DNA of 64,000 nucleotides from Streptomyces kanamyceticus (GCF_008704495.1 NZ_CP023699.1:4588001-4652000); one strand, 5' to 3'. Counted from the first letter of the stretch, positions 27,646 through 35,119 are shown. Made by a program: numbers and translations. The notes: generated from the letters alone by a model not told the origin.

Positions 27646-29349
27646 ATGCCCCTCCGCTCCCCCTTCGCCCCCGAGCCCCACGTCACCACCTGGCACCTGG
27701 TCCGCGCCGCCCTGGAGGCGCTGGCGGGCGGGGCGCTGCTCGTCCTGACGTACTCGGGCTTCGGCGCCGCCGTCACCGATCTCTCGCGCGGCGGCAAGAT
27801 CACGTACGGCGTCGTCGTGCTGCTCGCGCTCGTCGTCCGGCGGCGGTTCCCCGTGGGGAGCCTGCTCGCCCTGGCCGCCCTCGCGGGGGTGATGCCGCAG
27901 GCCGGGCTGCTCGTCGCGGTGGCCGCGTACCCTGCGGCGCGGCAACTGGCCGAGCCGCGCCGCAGGGTCGCCGTGCTGCTCACCGCGGCCGCGCTCACCA
28001 TGCTGGTGGCCGCGGGGACCGCGCGGCCGATGGCGGTGGGCAGCTGGCAGTACGGGCTCGCGCTCGGAACGATGCTCGCGGCCGCGACGGTGATCGTGCC
28101 GGGGCTCGTCGGCACGGCGGCGGGCCAGCAGGACCGGCTGCTGCGCGCGCTGCGGGAGCGCACCTCGGCGGCCGAGCGGGCGCGCCGCCTCGCGGACAGC
28201 GAGTCCCGCATCCACGAGCGTTCCCGCATCGCCGCCGAGATGCACGACCTGGTGGGCCACCGGCTCAGCCTGATCTCGCTGCGCGCGGGCGGCCTCGAAC
28301 TGGCCCTCGGCAAGCAGGCCCCCGAGCTGCGCGACGAGGCGACCATACTGCGCAAGGCCACCCGGGACGCGATGAACGAACTCCGCGAAGTCCTGGGCGT
28401 CCTGGGCCCGTTGGGACGCGACACCGGCACCAATGCCCTCACCGACGCGACCGGCACGCGCCCCGACATCGAGGCCCTGGTGACGGAGTCGCGCGGCGGC
28501 GGCATCCCGGTGACGTTCGACTGGGAGGGCCCCGACCTGGGCGCGGCGGAGGGCCCCTCGGTGCGCAGAGCGGTCCACCGCGTCGTACGGGAGTCCCTGA
28601 CGAACGTGCACCGGTACGCGACGGGCGCGTCGGTCACGGTGGCGGTCGCGCACACCGACGACGAGGTGCGGATCTCCGTACGCAACGGCGCCCCGCCGAG
28701 CCCGCCGGCCGCGACCACGGGGCTCGGCACCGGGCGCGGGCTCATCGGACTGCGCGAGCGGGTGACGCTGCTGGGCGGCACGTTCGAGGCGAGTGCCGCG
28801 CCCGGCGGCGGCTTCGACGTGACCGCGACGATCCCCACAGGACCGGACGCGGCGAGCCGCGCGGAACCCCTGCCGGGACCGCCGCTGCCGGACACGACGG
28901 CCGAGGAGGGCGCGGTCGGCGGCCTCCAGGGACGCATCGCGGGCGCGCTCACGACGCTGCTCGGGATGGGCGGGGTGGCCCTGATGCTCGCCCTCGGACT
29001 CGGCCTGGTGAGCGAGGCGCAGCCGGGCCCCGACCTTCCCGAACGGCAGGAGGTGCACGTCGGGATGAGCAGGCAGGAGGTCGAACGGTCGGTGCCGTCC
29101 GACAGCGACGCGGTGCGGGCGGCGGCCGCCGGACACGGTCCCGCGGTGCCCGCGGGGACCACGAGCTGCCTCTATCCGTACGTGAACGGGGCGGGGTCCG
29201 ACGAGACGGCGGGCGACACAGCGGGCGAGTCGGCGAACGAGTCGGTGAACGAGGAGAGCGCCGCCCGTTTTGCGGTAACTCGCTACTGTTTCCACGATGA
29301 TGTCCTGAAGGCAATCGACCACTTCACCGTCCCGCTGGCCAGACCGTAG
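27646..29349 (+). CDS. NarL-type sensor histidine kinase with extra C-terminal domain
   Basis: The ATG at 27646 (MPLRSPFAPEPHVTTWH) gives 567 residues. Five to six membrane helices (about residues 20-155) precede a HisKA_3 dimerisation domain (IAAEMHDLVGHRLSLISL, His in the H box) and an HATPase domain (VVRESLTNVHRY, GTGRGLIGLRERV). Beyond the usual end is one more membrane helix (about residues 435-455), then an outside segment starting EVHVGMSRQEVERSVPSD. That segment contains two cysteines and resembles SmpA/BamE-like lipoprotein domains. The cognate LuxR regulator begins 8 bp downstream but is interrupted by the integrated element. Confidence 0.88.
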   Translation: MPLRSPFAPEPHVTTWHLVRAALEALAGGALLVLTYSGFGAAVTDLSRGGKITYGVVVLLALVVRRRFPVGSLLALAALAGVMPQAGLLVAVAAYPAARQLAEPRRRVAVLLTAAALTMLVAAGTARPMAVGSWQYGLALGTMLAAATVIVPGLVGTAAGQQDRLLRALRERTSAAERARRLADSESRIHERSRIAAEMHDLVGHRLSLISLRAGGLELALGKQAPELRDEATILRKATRDAMNELREVLGVLGPLGRDTGTNALTDATGTRPDIEALVTESRGGGIPVTFDWEGPDLGAAEGPSVRRAVHRVVRESLTNVHRYATGASVTVAVAHTDDEVRISVRNGAPPSPPAATTGLGTGRGLIGLRERVTLLGGTFEASAAPGGGFDVTATIPTGPDAASRAEPLPGPPLPDTTAEEGAVGGLQGRIAGALTTLLGMGGVALMLALGLGLVSEAQPGPDLPERQEVHVGMSRQEVERSVPSDSDAVRAAAAGHGPAVPAGTTSCLYPYVNGAGSDETAGDTAGESANESVNEESAARFAVTRYCFHDDVLKAIDHFTVPLARP

Positions 29350-29357
29350 GAGCAGCC

Positions 29358-29423
29358 ATGACGACCCCGCCGGTTTCCGAGACCCCGACGACCATCCGCG
29401 TCCTGCTCGCCGAGGAGGCGTGA
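29358..29423 (+). pseudogene. 5' stub of the response regulator gene left of the element
   Basis: A good ribosome-binding site (AGGAG, from the end of the kinase gene) and an ATG at 29358 open a frame coding MTTPPVSETPTTIRVLLA. After the crossover region it reads EEA and stops at TGA 29421-29423. Joined across the element with 37955 onward it would read IRVLLADDEEMIRHGV, a normal LuxR-type receiver start. The stub is therefore the original 5' end of the interrupted gene. Confidence 0.9.
29406..29413. other. attL core
   Basis: CTCGCCGA is the longest exact match to the right end, flanked on each side by single mismatches within a longer similarity (GTCCTGCTCGCCGAGGA against GTCCTCCTCGCCGACGA). 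Serine integrases cross over at a 2-bp core, which must lie within these eight bases. Confidence 0.8.
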
Positions 29424-29497
29424 ACCCTTAGACACCTTGCGCTGACCAGGGGATTCCCTGGAAACCCTTGCGCTCCGGGTGCTTCCGAAGGGTTCAC
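29420..29497. repeat. Inverted and direct repeats beside attL
   Basis: GTGAACCCTT (29420-29429) has a perfect inverted copy AAGGGTTCAC (29488-29497). Between them are two direct copies of CCTTGCGCT and a CCAGGG-GATT-CCCTGG hairpin. The cluster spans the integrase promoter region and touches the attachment site. It may serve integrase autoregulation or a directionality factor. Confidence 0.6.
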
Positions 29498-29523
29498 AAC
29501 GCCTAACGGGAGCGCGCCTGATC

Positions 29524-31119
29524 ATGGCTGCTGAGTACGCCTGCACCATCTGCGGCAAGAGCGAGTCGAACGTCATCGACCTGTACACGCGGAAGTCCAA
29601 GAGGCTCCGCAAGGACGACCACCGCAGGGAACAGAGCACCGACGCACAGCGGGAGCAGGGGCACCGCTGGGCCCACCGCAACGGCTACGCCGTCCGGAAG
29701 GCATGGAAGGACATTCAGAGCGCCTTCAAGGACGTGAAGCGCACAGACTTCGATCGCGCGCTAGCCGCTCTGGCCAAGGGTGAAGCTCCCGCCCTGTGGG
29801 CCTATTGCATCGACCGGTTCAGCCGTAAGGGCGCCGAAGACCTGTTGAAGGTCATCGGCAAGGTGCGCGTCATCTTCGACCTTGACGGCCTGGACTCCAA
29901 CGAACGGCGCGACCGCCGCTGGATTATCAACCGTGCCGAAGAGGCGCGCGAGTACAGCGAGATCCTTTCCGAGCGGGTCCGGGACACCAAGGAGCAGCAG
30001 CGAGACCAGGGGCTTTGGGTCGCCGGTCGCGCCCCGTGGGGTTACGTCGTCTCCCGTGACCGCATCCTGTCGCCGGATGAAGAGCCGTACGTCTGCCACA
30101 TCGCCACGCGCCGTGAGTGGAGCCGTGCCGCTCTGCTGCGGGAGATGTTCCGCATGGTCGCGGAGGACGGTGCCTCAACTCGCGATATCTGCCGGTGGCT
30201 TGATGGCATGGGGGTGCCGTCGCCGGGCGGGAAGAAGTGGCGGTTCACCTACGTGTACCGCGTGATGCACAACCCTGCGTATGCCGGGTGGCAGGTGATC
30301 CTGATACGTCCCGGGCAGCCGGAGCCGTACCGCAACGCCAAGGGCCAGCGGGTGCGCCTCAAGGGCACGGCACTGATCACATCGGAGCGGCAACGCAAGG
30401 CCCAAGACGCTCTCTCCACAGGCAACGTGATTCCTGCCGCGCAACGTGGCAAGGACACGCGCCGCAGGCACCTTCTTACGGATCTGCTCCGCTGCGCGGG
30501 ATGCGGACGGTCCATGCCCATGGGTGGAAAGGCGTACAAGTGCCAGGCAGCGCTAGGCGGGCGGGCGTGCCTGGCGATCGCGTCGGCCAAGATGCAGTCC
30601 ATTGAGGACTACGTGTTCGCCGCATGGCTGGCACGGCTGACCAACGCCGACGTCGATGACCCCCTGTTGATAGCCGTCTCAGAACGCTGGACGGCCCGCG
30701 TGAAGCCGGAGGAGACGGAGGAGGAGCAGGCCGCGCGGGCGGCTCTGCGGGCGGCTGAGGCTGGCTTGCAGCGGCTCCTTGCCGACCGTCAGGCCGGAGT
30801 CTACGACGGCGCGGCAGCACGGTACTTCGGCCCCCTACTGCGGGAGGCGAACGAGGCCATTGATGCCGCCCGCGAAGAAGCCGCCCGCTACAGCGGCGGG
30901 GGAACCATCCAACTGCCGTTCCTCTCCCTGGATCAGGAGACCTTGACGGCCAAATGGGACTCCGCGCCGCTGGCCATGAAGCGTGACCTGTTGCGGCTGG
31001 CTATCGACCGCATCACGGTGCGCAAGGCACCGCGTCAGGGCATCCGCTTCAACGGCCGTGACCGGCTGATGATTGAGTGGGCAGCGCCTTCACAGGAGGA
31101 CTTCGCAGAAGCCGCCTGA
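29524..31119 (+). CDS. Large serine recombinase (integrase)
   Basis: The ATG at 29524 has GGGAG upstream; an in-frame GTG at 29479 would add 15 residues. The 531-residue protein has a resolvase-type catalytic domain with nucleophile Ser25 (YTRKSKR) and Arg-rich active-site segment IDRFSRKG (about residues 96-103). A recombinase domain follows (APWGYVV onward), then a zinc ribbon (C324, C327, C340, C349). A C-terminal helical region (about 385-470) can form the coiled coil that controls directionality. This is the phiC31-type layout. An extra CTIC pair sits at the extreme N-terminus. It would catalyse attP x attB crossover at the regulator gene. Confidence 0.95.
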   Translation: MAAEYACTICGKSESNVIDLYTRKSKRLRKDDHRREQSTDAQREQGHRWAHRNGYAVRKAWKDIQSAFKDVKRTDFDRALAALAKGEAPALWAYCIDRFSRKGAEDLLKVIGKVRVIFDLDGLDSNERRDRRWIINRAEEAREYSEILSERVRDTKEQQRDQGLWVAGRAPWGYVVSRDRILSPDEEPYVCHIATRREWSRAALLREMFRMVAEDGASTRDICRWLDGMGVPSPGGKKWRFTYVYRVMHNPAYAGWQVILIRPGQPEPYRNAKGQRVRLKGTALITSERQRKAQDALSTGNVIPAAQRGKDTRRRHLLTDLLRCAGCGRSMPMGGKAYKCQAALGGRACLAIASAKMQSIEDYVFAAWLARLTNADVDDPLLIAVSERWTARVKPEETEEEQAARAALRAAEAGLQRLLADRQAGVYDGAAARYFGPLLREANEAIDAAREEAARYSGGGTIQLPFLSLDQETLTAKWDSAPLAMKRDLLRLAIDRITVRKAPRQGIRFNGRDRLMIEWAAPSQEDFAEAA

Positions 31120-31260
31120 GCGGCCTTCCCGGCACCATGCGGCCGTCAACTGGGGACCAACCCAGTGGCGGCCGTTTCGTGCGTTCACGGGCCACACAAA
31201 GGCACGGGGGCTGGGGGGCATCTCGCCCCGGACGAAGAGCCTCCACGGCCGATGGGAGCT

Positions 31261-31359
31261 TGCTGCGGTGGAACGGTGATTCTTCCCTAAATCTGAGATC
31301 CCATGAAGAACTTACAAGGAAAACCAGATCGACCCTCAAATCACCGTTTCACCGCAGCA
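31261..31359. repeat. 21-bp inverted repeat pair, 57-bp spacer
   Basis: The arm at 31261-31281 (TGCTGCGGTGGAACGG...) is matched by 31339-31359 in inverse orientation with one mismatch in 21. The spacer contains an AT-rich stretch (CTTACAAGGAAAACC) unlike its surroundings. This could be a replication or packaging site, an operator, or a processed RNA structure. Confidence 0.8.
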
Positions 31360-31491
31360 TGGTCAAGGTCACTCGCAATAGCGCAGCCTCAGGCGCCGAT
31401 TCCGGCAACCGTCACGCTCCAGGGCGGGTAAGGCGCGAGGCGGCTACCGTTTCACTCCTTCTGGCGCGTGGCAGCGCGCCCCCATGAACCC

Positions 31492-31553
31492 AGCCCCCGG
31501 GTCTATCCCAGAGTGCCGCTGCCACGGCCACGGGATGGAGTCCCGGGGGCTTT
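31492..31553 (+). terminator. Compound hairpin upstream of the capsid gene
   Basis: AGCCCCCGGG pairs with CCCGGGGGCT (10 bp) and is followed by TTT. Inside, ATCCC/GGGAT and a GTG-CCG/CGG-CAC stem extend the structure. It ends about 70 bp before the capsid start, so it could terminate integrase transcripts or attenuate capsid expression. Confidence 0.6.
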
Positions 31554-31622
31554 CTGCGTACGCCGGACCAATGCACCACATGGTGCGCTGGTCGCACTGG
31601 CGTTCGAGTCGGGAGGACCCCC

Positions 31623-32792
31623 TTGGATCACGCCGGAATAGCGGCTTCTCGCATGGAGAAGCGTGAAGCCGCCGTCGATAAGTTGCGTTCACTGACCAGC
31701 GAAACGAAAGGCCGCCCACTCTCGCCGTCTGAGCGAAAGCAGGAGGCCGCGCTACTGGATGAGATTCAGGAGCACGACGAAGCGGCAATGCGCCACATTG
31801 AGGCATCTGCCGCTGAAGAGCGAGGCACGCGCGCTGCCTCTCCACTTCAGACCATGGGCACTACGCGCAACCTTGAACCGAAGGAATCTCACATGACCGT
31901 AATCCCTGGTGACCTTCTGTCCCGTTCGCTGGATATTGCGCGGGGCATCACCACGCCGGGCACGGGTAAGGCATTCAGCCCGGAACAGATGGCATCCAAG
32001 TTCGTTGACCTCCTGGCCCCTCAGTCCGTCGTCATGAACTCCGGTGTGAATCGGGTGACGACGAACGCTGAGACCTACTCGTTCCCGGTAATCCGCTCTG
32101 ACTTCACGGCCGGTTTCATCGGTGAATTGGACGATCTGCCGTCCGGAGGCTTCGGTGCGGAGCCTCTGAAGGTGACGCCGCGTAAGATCGCGGCCGCTGA
32201 CATGCTCGCCAATGAGCTGGTGGAAGACGGCGGTTCGGCGTTCATGGACCCGGTGGCCAAGTCACTTATGAGGTCGGTCTCCCTGGGGTTCGACCGTGAG
32301 GCTTTGCTGGGCACTGGAGCCAGTAAGGGGTTCGTTGGCATCGCGAACACGCCGGGTATTCAGACTCACGCCGTCAAGGGCGGCTTCAAGGACTTGGACG
32401 GCTTTGTTGCTGCCTTCGGGAAGCTGGAATCGGTCAACTCGAAGGCGACGGCCGTTGTGATGAACCCGGCCGTTTGGGCGGGACTCATGGCGCTGCGGGA
32501 AACGTCTGGGTCGCTGAAGCCGCTTCTGAGTGAATCGGCGGGCTCCCCCACGACTGGTGTTCAGCGGGCGATTCTGGGTGTTCCAGTGTGGATCTCTTCG
32601 TTCATGCCTGGCACGGATGTTCTCGTCTACGAGGCGGACCAGATCTTTGCCGTCTGGCGTAAGGATGCAGGGTTCCAGATCTCGGATCAATTTGGCTTCC
32701 TGAAAGACGGCACCGCCGTGCGCGCCATTGCCCGCGCCGCTATCGCCGTTCCAAATGCCGCTGCCATTTGCAAGATCACCATTACCGCCTAA
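31623..32792 (+). CDS. HK97-family phage major capsid protein with delta-like N-terminus
   Basis: The TTG at 31623 has GGGAGGA seven bases upstream; an in-frame ATG follows at 31653. Residues 1-85 are charged and helical (KREAAVDKLRSLTSETKG...), like the delta scaffold domain of HK97 capsids. From about residue 95 the protein has the HK97 fold pattern: EPKESHMTVIPG, long N-arm, SFPVIRSDFTAGFIGE, helix EALLGTGASKGFVGI, C-terminal AAICKITIT. It should assemble into shells. An internal ATG at 31893 has its own AAGGAA site six bases upstream and would give a 299-residue product without the delta part. No capsid protease is encoded in the element. Confidence 0.9.
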   Translation: MDHAGIAASRMEKREAAVDKLRSLTSETKGRPLSPSERKQEAALLDEIQEHDEAAMRHIEASAAEERGTRAASPLQTMGTTRNLEPKESHMTVIPGDLLSRSLDIARGITTPGTGKAFSPEQMASKFVDLLAPQSVVMNSGVNRVTTNAETYSFPVIRSDFTAGFIGELDDLPSGGFGAEPLKVTPRKIAAADMLANELVEDGGSAFMDPVAKSLMRSVSLGFDREALLGTGASKGFVGIANTPGIQTHAVKGGFKDLDGFVAAFGKLESVNSKATAVVMNPAVWAGLMALRETSGSLKPLLSESAGSPTTGVQRAILGVPVWISSFMPGTDVLVYEADQIFAVWRKDAGFQISDQFGFLKDGTAVRAIARAAIAVPNAAAICKITITA

Positions 32793-32805
32793 GGAGACCT
32801 CAACC

Positions 32806-32982
32806 ATGTCCTACTTCACCACCGATGAGCCGACCGTGACCGTCTGCATGACCGGCCGCATGAGCTACGGTCCGACTAATGACGGCATCCCGTCGCACGT
32901 CCTGGAGGACGGCGAGACGTACGCGGTTCCGCAGAGTGAGGCTAAGTGGCTTGTCTCCGCTGATCTTGCAGAACTTGCCTGA
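32806..32982 (+). CDS. Small protein downstream of capsid, unknown
   Basis: A 58-residue protein starts MSYFTTDEPTVTVCMTG. TAAGGAG, formed by the capsid stop codon, is its ribosome-binding site nine bases upstream. It has predicted beta strands and an acidic C-terminal helix ending LVSADLAELA. It is probably cotranslated with the capsid protein and could be a head-associated or decoration protein, but I do not recognise the family. Confidence 0.7.
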   Translation: MSYFTTDEPTVTVCMTGRMSYGPTNDGIPSHVLEDGETYAVPQSEAKWLVSADLAELA

Positions 32983-32987
32983 CGCTT

Positions 32988-33404
32988 ATGTTCGTTGAAC
33001 TCCTCACGGGGGTGCGCCTTGACCGCGTACCCCTGGGGGTGGGTATGCGTATCCAGTGCCCGTTTGACGTAGGGGGGCACCTCACCGAAAAGGGCTGGGG
33101 CCGGAAGGTGGGGGCTGGTCACCGGATGGGCGACGGACGTGCGCTGATTGCATTCAAGGCACGCGAGATTCCAGGAACGGCTGAGGATTTCAGCGAGTGG
33201 CCATCGTGGATGCGTCCGGCATGGGTCCGGCCCGACGGGCGCGCGACGCTGAGTGAAGACAACCGGCAGTGGGTTCCGGTGAGCTGCCCACGCTGTCCGC
33301 GCTATGCGTACGGGCCGAAGGACCGAATACCCACTGACGCGAAGCGAGAGACCAACTCAGACGCCTGGCTGATCGATTGTCGGGGTTGTCGGACCCGTGC
33401 GTGA
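32988..33404 (+). CDS. Small zinc-ribbon-like protein, unknown
   Basis: The ATG at 32988 is five bases after the previous stop and has no clear ribosome-binding site, so the start is uncertain (GTG 33012 is an alternative). The 138-residue product has two Cys pairs, CPRC (about residue 101) and CRGC (about residue 132), likely binding zinc, and a Trp/Pro-rich middle (EWPSWMRPAWVRPDG). It is last in the capsid cluster. Its role is unknown; it is not a recognisable portal, protease or connector. Confidence 0.65.
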   Translation: MFVELLTGVRLDRVPLGVGMRIQCPFDVGGHLTEKGWGRKVGAGHRMGDGRALIAFKAREIPGTAEDFSEWPSWMRPAWVRPDGRATLSEDNRQWVPVSCPRCPRYAYGPKDRIPTDAKRETNSDAWLIDCRGCRTRA

Positions 33405-33508
33405 GCCCTGCTCACCGTGGGTGCTCTCTACTGACTTCCGCAGAGGGAGGGTGGGGCGCGTCCGAAGTTCGGCGGAATTCGCTCTCAGCGATCCCGCCAC
33501 TAGCTCGG

Positions 33509-33541
33509 AAAACGCGCGCTGGGTGTGGCGCCGTTTTTTTT
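33509..33541 (+). terminator. Intrinsic terminator with eight-T tract
   Basis: AAAACG pairs with CGTTTT across a GCGC/GCGC inner stem, and the stem runs into TTTTTTTT. Such a canonical terminator is rare in Streptomyces and typical of phages. It ends the capsid transcript. Confidence 0.85.
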
Positions 33542-33657
33542 GACCCCATGGGCCGCAAATTCCCAGAGAATACTGGGATCTACTGATTGAGCGCCCCGAG
33601 GAACGGCCCCTTTAAGGGATGGTCAAGCCTCCCTCAATGTGCCGTGAAGATGACGGA

Positions 33658-33710
33658 AGCCCCCGACTACTGCCCGCGCTGGGATGCGCTGGACGGTCAT
33701 CGGGGGCTTT
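33658..33710 (+). terminator. GC-rich hairpin resembling the capsid leader hairpin
   Basis: AGCCCCCGA pairs with TCGGGGGCT, followed by TTTC, with a 33-base loop. The outer stem and the TTTC tail are the same as in the structure at 31492-31553, so the two may belong to one family of element terminators. Confidence 0.65.
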
Positions 33711-33784
33711 CGTCGTAGCCGGGCACGGAAGAGCCCTGCCGTGTCCACCAGGGGAAGAGGCGGGGCTCAGGGGCAACAGTGCGG

Positions 33785-33988
33785 CTACGCAGACTGCTTG
33801 GCGTAGTTCACCAGCCCCTCAAAGGCAGTAGGAGAGAGCAGCAAGACAGGGCTGTCGGTCAGCTTGCTGTCACGGACGGGGACGACGGTGAGGCCGTCCA
33901 CGATCTCCACGCAGTCCCCACCCTCCTGGTTGCTGTGACTGGACTTGCGCCAAGCGGCGCCGGACAGGTTGAGCTGGGACACGCGCAC
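33785..33988 (-). CDS. DUF397 domain protein
   Basis: The 67-residue protein contains SGAAWRKSSHSNQEGGDCVEI and VPVRDSKLTDSPVLLLSPTAF, the two conserved parts of DUF397. The GTG at 33988 has GGAGG six bases upstream. In Streptomyces DUF397 proteins are encoded next to DUF5753/XRE regulators (the WhiJ/BldB-type pairs) and are thought to act with them as small partner or antagonist proteins. It overlaps the 3' end of its partner gene by 119 bp in another frame. Confidence 0.9.
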   Translation of the reverse strand: MRVSQLNLSGAAWRKSSHSNQEGGDCVEIVDGLTVVPVRDSKLTDSPVLLLSPTAFEGLVNYAKQSA

Positions 33989-34802
33989 TGTTGCCCTCCA
34001 TGGCGGAACGGATCATGTCTAGCGACATGGATGAGGGTAGGGCCTCAGCCCTGAGCTGATCGTATGAAATCTCATAGGACTTGACCTCTTCCGGGTCCTC
34101 CACCAGTCGCCCCCATTCAGCGCCTTCGGTATACGCCAGCTCCGTGCCGTCAGCCAGCGTGCACAAGCTGAGTGAGCCGCCCATGGCGGAATGTTCGCCG
34201 TGCCCAAAGGGAAGTACTTGGACCGTGACGTTGGGCCAGGCGCTCACAGCCACCAGGTGGGCCAACTGACCGCGCATCACCTCTCGTCCGCCAACCGCAC
34301 GACGAAGAACGGCTTCGTCCATCACGACCCACAGAGCAGGTGCCCCGGGTGCGCTGAGTCGAATCTGACGGTTGAGCCGGGCAGAGATCCGCTCCTCAAG
34401 TTGCTCCGGCGTCTTGAGCATTCGCCCAACGCGCAGAGTTGCGCGTGCGTACTCCGGGGTCTGCAAGAGGCCGTGAACGGCGTGGCCCACGTAGGCCCGA
34501 ATCTCCTCAGCGCGGGCTTGGTAGTCAAGCCAGGCCCGGGACCAGTCGGGGAACGTTTCGCGGTAGACGTGGGGCTGTAGGTCCTCAAGAAGCCCGTCTG
34601 CTCCAAGCGCACGGTCCAGGGCACGGGACAACTCCAAGGTTGGCTTCGCTCCCTTGGCGCCCTCAAGCTGAGCAATGCGGCTGTGCTCGACCGCCACCAG
34701 GCTGCCCAGATGGCGCTGCGTCCACCCCTTCGCCAACCGGAGCATCTTGAGGCGCTTGCCGTACAGCTCAGCCATTGATGGGCCGTCAACTTCCTTGGCC
34801 AT
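33870..34802 (-). CDS. XRE helix-turn-helix regulator with DUF5753 domain
   Basis: The ATG at 34802 (MAKEVDGPSMAELYG) follows AGGAAG and gives 310 residues. The helix-turn-helix is at about residues 16-70 (GWTQRHLGSLVAVEHSRIAQLE). The DUF5753 domain (about 100-270) contains GLLQTPEYARA and VTVQVLPFGHGEHSAMGGSLS. It is the usual DNA-binding partner of DUF397 proteins. The last 40 residues overlap the DUF397 gene and are Arg/Gln/Pro-rich, so this C-terminus is probably not conserved. It likely regulates the divergent small-gene operon of the element. Confidence 0.9.
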   Translation of the reverse strand: MAKEVDGPSMAELYGKRLKMLRLAKGWTQRHLGSLVAVEHSRIAQLEGAKGAKPTLELSRALDRALGADGLLEDLQPHVYRETFPDWSRAWLDYQARAEEIRAYVGHAVHGLLQTPEYARATLRVGRMLKTPEQLEERISARLNRQIRLSAPGAPALWVVMDEAVLRRAVGGREVMRGQLAHLVAVSAWPNVTVQVLPFGHGEHSAMGGSLSLCTLADGTELAYTEGAEWGRLVEDPEEVKSYEISYDQLRAEALPSSMSLDMIRSAMEGNSARVPAQPVRRRLAQVQSQQPGGWGLRGDRGRPHRRPRP

Positions 34803-34820
34803 AGCCTCACTTCCTGGAGT

Positions 34821-34840
34821 TTTACGGTTCGGACGGTAAA
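34821..34840. promoter_or_regulatory. Imperfect 20-bp dyad in the divergent promoter region
   Basis: TTTACGGTTCGGACGGTAAA reads TTTAC/GTAAA at its ends, with 16 of 20 positions symmetric. It lies 18 bp before the XRE gene and 93 bp before the divergent small-gene operon, so it is a candidate operator for the XRE protein. Confidence 0.5.
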
Positions 34841-34933
34841 GCCGTCCCCCCTGTTGAGCGTACGCGCGGAAGCCCATGGTGGAACCCCGAAGTCCACACG
34901 GAGCCACCAGCGCAGAGGGGGCGGCGCCCAACC

Positions 34934-35119
34934 ATGACCAGCGACACCACCAGGACCACCGACCAGCGAGACGACGTGGCGACGCTGGCCGCCCGGATAG
35001 CGGTCTTCGGCCCGTGGGCTCTCGTCGGTTGGCGCCCGCGCGGCGGCTTCGCCCACCCGCACGAAGTGGATCTCAGGGCCATCAAGACTGGTCTGGAACG
35101 GCTGATCCATGACCAGTAG
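34934..35119 (+). CDS. Small protein, unknown function
   Basis: A 61-residue protein starting MTSDTTRTTDQRDDVATLAA, with a hydrophobic centre (IAVFGPWALVGW) followed by a charged helix ending LERLIHDQ. First gene of the plus-strand operon divergent from the XRE regulator. It overlaps the next gene by 11 bp. No clear ribosome-binding site; it may be translated from a short leader. Family not recognised, though similar small proteins occur in Streptomyces integrated elements. Confidence 0.6.
   Translation: MTSDTTRTTDQRDDVATLAARIAVFGPWALVGWRPRGGFAHPHEVDLRAIKTGLERLIHDQ

Larger units (their letters stand above)
31120..31622. other. Non-coding region between integrase and capsid genes
   Basis: About 500 bp with no credible gene. 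It holds a 21-bp inverted repeat with an AT-richer 57-bp spacer (31261-31359) and a large compound hairpin (31492-31553). A small GTGCG/CGCAC stem near 31580 and the capsid ribosome-binding site (GGGAGGA, 31608-31614) follow. Confidence 0.7.
33405..33784. other. Intergenic region holding two terminators
   Basis: No credible gene is seen. A T-tract terminator (33509-33541), a small TCCCAG/CTGGGA hairpin (33560-33578) and a GC-rich hairpin (33658-33710) separate the capsid operon from the convergent DUF397 gene. Confidence 0.7.

Noticed and set aside
28900..29349. Kinase C-terminus as a frameshifted fusion with a separate lipoprotein gene
   Set aside because: The frame is continuous, no internal start with a ribosome-binding site or signal peptide is seen, and the stop abuts the regulator gene as expected for an operon.
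31623..32792. Encapsulin nanocompartment instead of a phage capsid
   Set aside because: The delta-like N-terminus, the integrase and the absence of a cargo enzyme with a targeting tail favour a phage-derived capsid; encapsulin remains a minor alternative.
33377..33586. Possible 69-residue gene after the capsid cluster
   Set aside because: It overlaps the previous gene, has no ribosome-binding site and runs through the intrinsic terminator.
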